NCBI GenBank assembly: GCA_030600775.1
Contig: JAUVLI010000005.1
Coordinates: 1 to 32,594, forward strand
Length of the DNA: 32,594 nucleotides
Source of the DNA: Fidelibacterota bacterium
GTDB taxonomy: Bacteria; Fidelibacterota; Fidelibacteria; Fidelibacterales; Fidelibacteraceae
Reading direction: 5' to 3'
Below the pieces are notes generated by a model. That model made no database searches and was not told the origin of the DNA. It saw only the letters and a program-made list of their open reading frames with translations. Of this stretch, positions 1-7,183 are shown piece after piece; positions within the stretch are counted from its first letter, which is position 1; each line of letters opens with the position of its first letter. The translations under genes were made by a program, and so were the position numbers.

Positions 1-247
1 ACCTTATTTAATTGTATTTATTCAATATTCATCTTTAATAAGGTAATAAGGTTTTTTTATTGGTACTACAATTTTCTATTAAGGTTAAAAATACAAAATG
101 AGGTTTTAGTTTAAATTCAATTATAGAAATCGTTTGACTAATCAGAAATTTTCTGTCTGCTGTAACACAGGCAGATTTGTAATAAGTTGCTATATTTGAT
201 AAGAATGGATTATGCAAAGGTTTCTAATAAGAATAAATTATTTTAAT
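1..247. other. Left-edge spacer with a GC-richer hairpin, no convincing gene
   Basis: This stretch lies downstream of the minus-strand acyltransferase. A 60-codon minus-strand reading frame fills positions 35-217, but it shows no domain I recognise and no clear ribosome binding site, so I do not call it a gene. Inside it, TCTGTCTG at 152-159 can pair with CAGGCAGA at 168-175 (one G:T pair, 8-base loop). This patch is much richer in G+C than its surroundings and looks like part of a dispersed repeat or decayed element. Confidence 0.4.
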
Positions 248-255
248 TTATTCTT
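229..255 (-). terminator. 12-bp perfect hairpin overlapping the stop codon of the acyltransferase gene
   Basis: AAGAATAAATTA at 229-240 and TAATTTATTCTT at 244-255 are exact inverted repeats around a 3-base loop. The stop codon of the upstream minus-strand gene lies inside the stem. The stem is almost pure A+T and is not followed by a long T run, so it may be a weak terminator or an mRNA 3'-end stabiliser. Confidence 0.45.
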
Positions 256-1060
256 TTGAAATTTTATCCAACAATTCAGGATTAGACAAATATTTTGTAA
301 GAGCTCTTGCCACTTTTCCACTTTGTCCACCATCAATAATTCGATGATCTAATGTAGCTCCTAATGGTAGAATATTACGAATAACGATCTCTCCATTTCT
401 TACTACTGCTCGTGGTTCTAACTTGCCGAGAAGAAGTACAATAGGAAGGTTTGAAGCGGGAAATAATGCAGCAAATCCATATTGTAATCCATGTGTACCA
501 ATATTTGAGATCATAGCACTACCAAATGAATGTGGTGAAACATTCAGAAATTTTATACTTAATCCCAAATTTACGGTAATAAATTTAATTATGACAAAAA
601 CCATTCTTCTAAATGGCCAAGGAATTTTTGAAAGGAAGTTTTTGTTTTTTACTGCACCTTTATCTTGTTTATTTCTGGATTTTTCTACTCTTTCAGCCAT
701 TTCTTGAGATATATCGGTTACCGTTTTATTTTCCATGTCACGGATTACAAATCCGCCCATTTCTTTACCTTTATTGATATTAACTGAAATAAAAATACTA
801 ACATCTTCGCGCGGGTAAATATTACCTCTTTTTATATAACAATTAATTTCCGGAACATCAATTTCTAATGATTTTGCAAGTGCAGAAGCAACGATTTGTG
901 TTACAGTTAATTTTATTCCTTGTTCTTTTTTCTTTTGAATAAATTCAAGTGCATTGTCAAAATCAATTTCAAAAATGCCGTATGTTTTAGAATCAGAAGG
1001 TGCTTTATAAAGAGCAATGGCTGTTTTACGCCAAGGTGTTGCCACATCAATTTGTTTCAT
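248..1060 (-). CDS. Stand-alone 2-oxoacid dehydrogenase E2-type acyltransferase domain protein
   Basis: The 270-residue protein resembles the catalytic (chloramphenicol acetyltransferase-like) domain of 2-oxoacid dehydrogenase E2 subunits. The signature DHRIIDGG near the C-terminus carries the presumed catalytic His239 and Asp243. No lipoyl domain or peripheral subunit-binding domain precedes it, because the protein starts directly in the catalytic fold. A hydrophobic stretch at about residues 150-170 sits in the middle. A good ribosome binding site (GGGGGAAA) precedes the ATG. No E1 or E3 gene is nearby; the next gene is divergent. It may therefore acylate a free CoA-linked substrate instead of working in a dehydrogenase complex. 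Family membership is fairly sure, the reaction unknown. Confidence 0.75.
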   Translation of the reverse strand: MKQIDVATPWRKTAIALYKAPSDSKTYGIFEIDFDNALEFIQKKKEQGIKLTVTQIVASALAKSLEIDVPEINCYIKRGNIYPREDVSIFISVNINKGKEMGGFVIRDMENKTVTDISQEMAERVEKSRNKQDKGAVKNKNFLSKIPWPFRRMVFVIIKFITVNLGLSIKFLNVSPHSFGSAMISNIGTHGLQYGFAALFPASNLPIVLLLGKLEPRAVVRNGEIVIRNILPLGATLDHRIIDGGQSGKVARALTKYLSNPELLDKISKE

Positions 1061-1240
1061 ATTTTCCCCCCATGTTAATTTTATCTAAATTAAGTAATTA
1101 TTTCTAATGTTACAATAAATAAATATTTCTTGTTATTTTTAAATTTTTATTGTAAACTTTAAGAAAAGGAGGGAATTGGAAACTATTAATACTTTAATTA
1201 TATATTTATTTTATTATCTTAAATAAATTATGGAAATAAT

Positions 1241-2365
1241 TTGGATATAAAAATAAAAGAAGTTACTACTAATAGAGACCTAAGAAAATTTATTAAATTT
1301 TCTTTTAGATTATATAAAGGAAATAAATATTGGGTGCCTCCAATAATTGCCGAAGAGATGAAAGTTTTGAGAAAGGATAAAAATCCCTTTTTTGAAGTTG
1401 GTGAAGCTAAATATTTTTTAGCTTATAAAGACAATAAAATTATTGGAAGAATAGCCGGAATAATTTCTAATTCTTATATAGAGAAAGTCGGGAAAAAATA
1501 TGGTAGATTCGGTTGGATAGATTTTATTGATGATATTGAAGTTTGTAAAAAATTATTGACTGAAGTCGAAAAATGGATGAAAAGTAAGGGAATGATAGCA
1601 CTACAGGGACCATTAGGTTTTACAAATTTTGATCCGCAAGGAATGTTAATAGAAGGATTCCAAGAAATAGATACTTTAGCCGGTATATATAATTACTCTT
1701 ATTATTCTAAATATATTGAATTATGTAATTACAAAAAAGATATAGATTGGATTGAATTCATAATAAAAAAACCAAATAAAATTCCAGAAAAAATAATAAA
1801 AATTGCTGATCATGTTGAAAAAGAATACGGTTATAAAAAGTTGGAAATTAAAAGTAAAAAAGAGATGAAATATTATGGGCGAGAATTATTTAAATTAATT
1901 GAAATGACTTATAAAGATAATTTTGGAGTAATGAAATATTCAAGCAAACAAATAGATATGTATATTGAAAAGTTTTTATCATTTATTAGAAAAGATCATA
2001 TCGCAATAATTGTAGATAAAAATGGAAAAATTGTAGCATTTGGAATTACCATGCCGTTTTTATCAAAAGCATTTCAAAAAGCAAATGGTCATTTATTTCC
2101 ATTTGGTTTATTTTACATTATTAAAGCAATGAAAAACAATGATAAAGTAGAATTATTACTTATTGGTGTAAATCCTAAATTGCAAGGAAAGGGAATAAAT
2201 GCAATAATTTTTAAAGAATTAATGACAATATTTCTTAATAATAATGTTTTATATGCTGAAACAAATGCAGAATTGGAATCAAATCATAAGATTCAAAATC
2301 AGTGGAAATTATTTGAAAAAAGACAGCATAAAAAAAGACGCTGTTATATAAAAAAATTAACATAA
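1241..2365 (+). CDS. YghO-like GNAT-fold N-acyltransferase family protein
   Basis: This 374-residue protein matches a widespread uncharacterised family related to E. coli YghO. The N-terminus carries the family pattern of a basic run followed by YKGNKYWVPP (about residues 25-34). The C-terminal third holds a GNAT motif A-like segment, GVNPKLQGKGIN, expected to bind an acyl-CoA pyrophosphate. Substrate and role are unknown. The start is TTG: the upstream in-frame stop at 1220-1222 leaves no ATG, and a weak GGAAA lies a few bases before it. The nearby ATG at 1230 is in another frame and hits a stop after six codons. The first GltS-like gene follows after 18 bases, so the genes are probably co-transcribed. 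Confidence 0.7.
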   Translation: MDIKIKEVTTNRDLRKFIKFSFRLYKGNKYWVPPIIAEEMKVLRKDKNPFFEVGEAKYFLAYKDNKIIGRIAGIISNSYIEKVGKKYGRFGWIDFIDDIEVCKKLLTEVEKWMKSKGMIALQGPLGFTNFDPQGMLIEGFQEIDTLAGIYNYSYYSKYIELCNYKKDIDWIEFIIKKPNKIPEKIIKIADHVEKEYGYKKLEIKSKKEMKYYGRELFKLIEMTYKDNFGVMKYSSKQIDMYIEKFLSFIRKDHIAIIVDKNGKIVAFGITMPFLSKAFQKANGHLFPFGLFYIIKAMKNNDKVELLLIGVNPKLQGKGINAIIFKELMTIFLNNNVLYAETNAELESNHKIQNQWKLFEKRQHKKRRCYIKKLT

Positions 2366-2383
2366 AATTAAATAGGAGGGAAT

Positions 2384-3814
2384 ATGAGTCCATGGGATTT
2401 AAGTGTAAATTTAAAAGATGCGGTGCTTGATTTTACATTTTTGAGCATGTTTTTAGTTATTGGAACAGCTTTGAGAAGATATGTTCCGTTTTTTAGAAAA
2501 TACCTAATTCCTAATAATATTTTAGGTGGATTTTTTGCTTTAATTCTTGGTCCACAAATACTCGGTGCATTAGTGAGAACATTAGGATATACCCAAAAAG
2601 CATATATTCCACTTAATGGAGATCGACTTGGTATTTATGTTTATCATTTGCTTGCTTTAACATTTATTGCGATGGGATTAAGAAAAGAGAAAACGGAGTG
2701 GGGAAAAGGACCATTAAGTAAAAGCGTTACCTCAATTTTGACATATTTAGTCCAAGCAAGTATTGGATTATTAGTTGCTTTTGTTTTAATATATACAATT
2801 AAACCAGATTTATTCCCCGGTATCGGTTTATTATTACCAATGGGATTTGGAATGGGTCCTGGATTAGCTTATGCAATAGGGCATAACTGGGAAAAATTCG
2901 GTTTTGAAGGTGGTGGATTGGTCGGATTGACATTTGCTGCCATTGGTTATTTAATTGCCTTTTTTGTTGGTATGGGATTGATAAATTATGGAATTAAAAA
3001 CAGAAAGACAAAATTAATAACCGGTATGGAACAGATCAGTTCTGATTTAAGAATGGGTGTGTGGAAAAATAAAGAAAATCCAATTGCAGGAAGACTTCCC
3101 TTGGCAACAGGAGCAATCGAATCAATGGCATTTCAATTAGGTTTAATAGGAACGGTTTATTTGGCAACTTATGGTGTTGTAAAATTCTTAACTGATTTAT
3201 TGGTAAATAATGGATTAACTGATTTTGCTTCTACATTATGGTCATTTCACTTCATTATTGCAATTATTTTATCACTTTCCACAAGAAAAATATTAGATAT
3301 GACAAAAAGAAGTTATGTAATTGATACAGGATTGATGAATAGAATTACCGGAGTTGCAATTGATTATCTTGTTGTAGCATCTATAGCAGCTATTTCGATT
3401 ACAATTGTAGCCAAATATTGGATGTCAATTTTATTTATGTCAGTTATTGGAGGTGCTGCCACAACCGGATTAATTTATTGGGCAGCGTATCGGGCATTTG
3501 ATGATTATCCGTTTGAAAGATTTGTTGGGATTTTTGGAGAAATGACAGGAACAATTAATTCTGCCTTGGTTCTATATAGAGTTATGGATCCGCAATTTAA
3601 AACAAATATTGCTGAAGATGCGGTTTATGGTAGTGGAATATCAATTTTTATAGGATTACCACTATTGATAATGATGAATTTTCCAATGATGTTTTGGAAT
3701 AATGAGCTTTATGGATATTGGTACACATTAGGTATATTTATTTTATATGGAATTGTATTGATATTATTGTGGCGATTAATTGGTTTCTTAAAATTTCGCA
3801 AGGTGTTGAAATAA
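2384..3814 (+). CDS. GltS-like sodium/solute (glutamate family) symporter, copy 1
   Basis: A 476-residue polytopic membrane protein with about ten to twelve hydrophobic segments. The central glycine-rich stretch MGFGMGPGLAYAIGHNW and the later FGEMTGTINSALVL resemble the two inverted re-entrant hairpin regions of the GltS sodium/glutamate symporter family. It is longer than E. coli GltS (about 400 residues), so the substrate may not be glutamate. A strong AGGAGGG ribosome binding site precedes the ATG. The next gene is a same-length paralogue 24 bases downstream. Family call is likely; substrate is inference only. Confidence 0.7.
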   Translation: MSPWDLSVNLKDAVLDFTFLSMFLVIGTALRRYVPFFRKYLIPNNILGGFFALILGPQILGALVRTLGYTQKAYIPLNGDRLGIYVYHLLALTFIAMGLRKEKTEWGKGPLSKSVTSILTYLVQASIGLLVAFVLIYTIKPDLFPGIGLLLPMGFGMGPGLAYAIGHNWEKFGFEGGGLVGLTFAAIGYLIAFFVGMGLINYGIKNRKTKLITGMEQISSDLRMGVWKNKENPIAGRLPLATGAIESMAFQLGLIGTVYLATYGVVKFLTDLLVNNGLTDFASTLWSFHFIIAIILSLSTRKILDMTKRSYVIDTGLMNRITGVAIDYLVVASIAAISITIVAKYWMSILFMSVIGGAATTGLIYWAAYRAFDDYPFERFVGIFGEMTGTINSALVLYRVMDPQFKTNIAEDAVYGSGISIFIGLPLLIMMNFPMMFWNNELYGYWYTLGIFILYGIVLILLWRLIGFLKFRKVLK

Positions 3815-3838
3815 ATAATAATAAGATCAGGGGGGAAT

Positions 3839-5269
3839 ATGAGTCCATGGGATTTAAGTGTAAATTTAAAAGATGCAGTGCTTGATTTTGCATTTTTGAG
3901 CTTGTTTTTAATTGTTGGAACTGCAATGAGAAGGTATATTCCGGTTTTTCGAAAATACCTAATTCCGAATAATATTTTAGGTGGATTTTTTGCATTGATC
4001 TTTGGACCTCAAATACTCGGTGTTGTAATTAGAGCATTAGGATATACGCAAAGAGCATATATTCCTCTGAATTCAGAACGACTCGGAGTATATGTTTATC
4101 ATTTATTAGCAATAACTTTTATTGCGATGGGACTTAGAAAGGAGAAAACACACTGGGGAAAAGGACCATTAAGTCAAGCGATGACAGGAATATCTTGTTT
4201 TTTAGTTCAGGGAATTATTGGCATGCTAGTTGCTTTTGCTCTTATTTATACAATTAAACCTGATTTATTTCCCGGTATTGGGTTATTAGTACCGATGGGA
4301 TTTGGAATGGGGCCTGGATTAGCTTATGCAATAGGGCATAACTGGGAAAAATTCGGTTTTGAAGGTGGTGGATTAGTCGGATTGACATTTGCTGCTATTG
4401 GTTATCTATTCGCTTTTTTCGGAGGTGTGGCATTAATTAATTGGGGAATAAAGAGAAGAAAAACAAAGTTGATCACAGGTATGGAACAGATCAGTTCTGA
4501 TGTAAAAATGGGTGTATGGAAAAATAAAGAAAATCCAATTGCAGGAAGACTTCCATTGGCAACAGAAGCAATCGAATCAATGGCATTTCAATTTGCTTTG
4601 ATAGGATCTGTTTATTTAGCAACTTACGGAGTTGTTTATTTATTTGCCAATTTGCTCGAATCTTATGGGTTAACGGAACTAGCTTCAACATTATGGTCAT
4701 TCCACTTTATATTTGCTATTTTGCTTTCTTTAATTACGAGGAAAATTTTAGATGTTACCGGAAGAAGTTATGTAATTGACACCGGTTTAATGAATAGAGC
4801 AACCGGAGTAGCAATTGATTATCTTGTTGTAGCCGCAATTGCTGCCATATCAATTACTATTGTAGTAAAATACTGGATGTCATTATTAATTATGTCGGTA
4901 TTAGGTGGATTTGGAACAATTGGGTTTGTTTATTGGGCTGCATATCGTGCTTTTGATGATTATCCATTTGAACGATTCATAGGAATTTTTGGTGAAAAAA
5001 CAGGTACTGTGAATTCAGGATTGGTTTTAATAAGAGTGCTGGATCCTGAATTCGAAACCACTGTTGCAGAAGATAATATTTATGGCGGTGCTATCTCAAT
5101 CTTTATAGGATTGCCATTATTAATAATCATGAATTTTCCAATGATGTTTTGGAATAATGAACTCTATGGCTATTGGTATGCAGTGGGAATATTTGCTGTC
5201 TATGGAATTGTTTTAATAGGTGTTTGGAGATTAATAGGTTTTCTGAAATTTAGAAAAGTATTGGAATAA
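3839..5269 (+). CDS. GltS-like sodium/solute symporter, tandem copy 2
   Basis: Same length (476 residues) and the same predicted topology as the preceding gene, aligning end to end without gaps at a constant 1455-base offset. The two proteins agree at roughly three quarters of positions by eye. The first ten codons and a long block around the GPGLAYAIGHNW motif are almost identical at DNA level, including third codon positions. The ribosome binding site (GGGGGGAA) is strong. The two copies probably arose by tandem duplication. They could be two transporters with different substrates, or subunits of one heterodimer; the sequence does not decide this. Confidence 0.7.
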   Translation: MSPWDLSVNLKDAVLDFAFLSLFLIVGTAMRRYIPVFRKYLIPNNILGGFFALIFGPQILGVVIRALGYTQRAYIPLNSERLGVYVYHLLAITFIAMGLRKEKTHWGKGPLSQAMTGISCFLVQGIIGMLVAFALIYTIKPDLFPGIGLLVPMGFGMGPGLAYAIGHNWEKFGFEGGGLVGLTFAAIGYLFAFFGGVALINWGIKRRKTKLITGMEQISSDVKMGVWKNKENPIAGRLPLATEAIESMAFQFALIGSVYLATYGVVYLFANLLESYGLTELASTLWSFHFIFAILLSLITRKILDVTGRSYVIDTGLMNRATGVAIDYLVVAAIAAISITIVVKYWMSLLIMSVLGGFGTIGFVYWAAYRAFDDYPFERFIGIFGEKTGTVNSGLVLIRVLDPEFETTVAEDNIYGGAISIFIGLPLLIIMNFPMMFWNNELYGYWYAVGIFAVYGIVLIGVWRLIGFLKFRKVLE

Positions 5270-5400
5270 ACAGAATATATATTACATATAAAGTTTAATT
5301 AATAAAAAATTATAACACTACAACTGAATTATTTATCTTTATCTTTAATTAGATTGATCTCAGAAATGATCTTTTCAACTTTCATTCTGTCTTCTTTATT

Positions 5401-5880
5401 TTAAAAGTTCTTTTTTAACATAAATTCAAAAATTCCCATACCGGTTAAGGTTGCAATAGTTACTAAAATTCCAGCAATAAAAACACCAATAACAGTGGCA
5501 ATGAGGAATTTTTTAAAGTTCAATCCAAGTATAAATGCAGCAAGTGCACCTGTATAAACACCAGAGCCGGGTAGGGGAACGCCAATAAACAATGCCAAAC
5601 CTAATTCACCGTATTTTTCAACTTTGTTTTCTATTTTATGTCGTGTTCGAATAACAAATTTTTCATAGATCTTATTAAAAAAATTGATTTTTATTACAAT
5701 ATGAACAAAATTATTTAGTAAAATGTAAACAATCGGTCCTAATAAAATATTTGTAATAAATGTAATTATAACTACTTTTATCCAAGGCATTCCTAAAACT
5801 GTAATTCCATAAGGAATACTTGCTCTCAATTCCAAGCCCGGTATAAATGTTACTAAGATCAATTGTATTATATTATTCAT
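5401..5880 (-). CDS. Small multidrug export family (COG2426) membrane protein
   Basis: A 159-residue inner-membrane protein matching the putative small multidrug export family (Sm_multidrug_ex, COG2426). It begins with a hydrophobic helix containing the family pattern PGLELRASIPYG (about residues 14-25) and later has GVPLPGSGVYTGALAA (about 100-115), also typical of the family. Three to four membrane segments are visible. Despite the name, transport has not been firmly shown for this family. The ATG is preceded by GAGGAAAA. It is convergent with the GltS-like pair. Reading through the TAA stop would add 23 codons in frame before the next stop, which suggests a shortened C-terminus. Confidence 0.75.
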   Translation of the reverse strand: MNNIIQLILVTFIPGLELRASIPYGITVLGMPWIKVVIITFITNILLGPIVYILLNNFVHIVIKINFFNKIYEKFVIRTRHKIENKVEKYGELGLALFIGVPLPGSGVYTGALAAFILGLNFKKFLIATVIGVFIAGILVTIATLTGMGIFEFMLKKNF

Positions 5881-6181
5881 TTTTCCTCTTTTAAAATTAT
5901 CTAAATATGATAAATTATTCTTTAGTATTCAAGTAAGAATTGATAAAAATTTGTATGAATTAAAATTTGTTCACCAATAGAAGTAAATTAAAATAAAAAT
6001 GTTAGAAAAAGGAAGGTGATTATTTAGTAAATATGAAATACTAATAAATAATACTTTGTGATTTATTTAAAAATGTCTAAATTCTGAGTAATATTAGAAA
6101 ATAATAAAAAAAGTTAGATTTTAATATGAGCAAAGAGGAATATGAGAATTATAAATTAGGAATTACGAATTAGGAAATAAT
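5881..6181. other. Divergent spacer rich in short repeats upstream of the DinD-like gene
   Basis: The 301-base gap separates two divergent genes. It holds copy A of a ~65 bp repeat, and a segment near 5999-6020 (ATGTTAGAAAAAGGAAGGTG) that resembles the leader of the TPR gene. It also holds a repeat-like AATTAGGAATTACGAATTAGG segment at 6153-6173. The 13-mer TAATATGAGCAAA occurs twice, at 6122-6134 and 6178-6190, the second copy containing the start codon of the DinD-like gene. I see no RNA gene here. Confidence 0.6.
6043..6108 (+). repeat. Direct repeat copy A (upstream of the DinD-like gene)
   Basis: About 65 bases match a segment just upstream of the TPR gene (7093-7157) at roughly 85-90% identity. 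The core TACTTTGTGATTTATT and the following ATGTCTAAATTCT are identical in both copies. TTGTGA and TAAATT inside it sit 16 bases apart and could be a weak promoter. Confidence 0.75.
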
Positions 6182-7039
6182 ATGAGCAAACAAAACAAAA
6201 TCCAATTGTTCCAAGAGCAAAAGGTAAGAACTCATTGGGATGCAGAAGAAGAAATTTGGTATTTTTCTATTATTGATGTAATTGAAGTTTTGACGGGCAA
6301 TAAAAGACCGAGAAAATATTGGAATGATTTAAAAAAGAAACTGTTGCTTGAAGGAAGCCAGTTGTCCGAAAAAATCGGACAACTGAAAATGCAGTCATCT
6401 GATGGAAAGTTTTACAATACAGATGTTTTGGATACAGAAAATTTATTAAGACTTCTCCAATCAATCCCTTCACCCAAAGCAGAACCTTTCAAAATATGGC
6501 TGGCAAAAGTTGGTTACGAACGAATAGAAGAAACTGAAGATCCTGAACTTGCTTTTGAACGGGCAATGGCAACCTATCTGAAAAAAGGATATTCCAAAGA
6601 ATGGATCAATCAGCGTTTAAAGAGTATTGAAGTGAGAAAAGAGATAACCGACGAATGGCAGGAAAGAGGAATGAAAATAGGTTTGGAATACGCAATTTTA
6701 ACCGATGAAATCACCAAAGCTTGGTCAGATAAAACAGTGAAAGATTACAAAAAATTAAAAGGACTGAAAAAGGAAAACCTGCGAGATAATATGTCCAATT
6801 TGGAGTTGGTTTTAAATATGCTCTCAGAAGCTTCCACAACAGAAATTTCAAAAGAGAAAAAGCCCAAAGGTTTAGAAGCAAATAAAAGCGTTGCTCGTAA
6901 AGGTGGTAACGCCGCAAAAAAAGCAAGAGTGGAAATTGAAAAGCAAACAGGTAAACCAATTGTAACATCAAAAAATGCCAAAAATCTTTTGAATAAACCC
7001 AATAATAAAGAGATTGAAAATAAGAAACAAGGAAAATAA
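6182..7039 (+). CDS. Bro-N / DinD-like protein (DNA-damage-inducible protein D family)
   Basis: A 285-residue soluble protein of the Bro-N/DinD type. The N-terminal domain (about residues 10-115) carries the family pattern YFSIIDVIEVLT, then SQLSEKIGQLKM and the very characteristic IPSPKAEPFKIWLAKVGYER (95-114). The C-terminal 60 residues are lysine-rich. E. coli DinD inhibits RecA-mediated strand exchange; related Bro-N proteins are phage antirepressors. Which role applies here cannot be told. TAGGAAATAAT before the ATG serves as ribosome binding site. The gene stands alone between two copies of a direct repeat and beside a TPR gene, which fits an accessory island. Its G+C content seems higher than that of the neighbouring spacers. 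Confidence 0.8.
   Translation: MSKQNKIQLFQEQKVRTHWDAEEEIWYFSIIDVIEVLTGNKRPRKYWNDLKKKLLLEGSQLSEKIGQLKMQSSDGKFYNTDVLDTENLLRLLQSIPSPKAEPFKIWLAKVGYERIEETEDPELAFERAMATYLKKGYSKEWINQRLKSIEVRKEITDEWQERGMKIGLEYAILTDEITKAWSDKTVKDYKKLKGLKKENLRDNMSNLELVLNMLSEASTTEISKEKKPKGLEANKSVARKGGNAAKKARVEIEKQTGKPIVTSKNAKNLLNKPNNKEIENKKQGK
6359..6385. repeat. 11-bp perfect inverted repeat inside the DinD-like gene
   Basis: CAGTTGTCCGA and TCGGACAACTG flank a loop of five A residues. The segment encodes SQLSEKIGQL, a pattern common in this protein family, so protein constraint may explain part of the symmetry. As RNA it would form a stable hairpin within the first quarter of the message; as DNA it would be a good dyad site. 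Confidence 0.7.
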
Positions 7040-7092
7040 AAATGCTTAATAATTTTATATCAAATTCAAACAAAAACAAATTAAATGTTTCC

Positions 7093-7157
7093 AATAAATA
7101 TACTTTGTGATTTATTGAAAAAATGTCTAAATTCTTAATAATGTTAGAGAGATGATA
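7093..7157 (+). repeat. Direct repeat copy B (leader of the TPR gene)
   Basis: Second copy of the ~65 bp repeat found before the DinD-like gene, ending about 26 bases before the TPR start codon. Differences are two single-base indels and several substitutions. The pair brackets the DinD-like gene almost exactly. Confidence 0.75.
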
Positions 7158-7183
7158 AATATTAAAAGGGAAAAGGTGAAAAA

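Noticed and set aside
35-217. 60-codon minus-strand frame near the left edge
   Set aside because: No domain, no clear ribosome binding site, and it covers a GC-richer hairpin that looks repeat-derived.
2384-5269. Single long transporter split by a frameshift
   Set aside because: Each half is a full-length 476-residue protein with its own strong ribosome binding site and start, and they are homologous along their whole length, so this is a tandem duplication.
6711-7094. 127-codon minus-strand frame opposite the DinD-like gene
   Set aside because: The hydrophobic, Phe/Leu-rich translation is what the reverse complement of a Lys-rich gene gives; no independent support.
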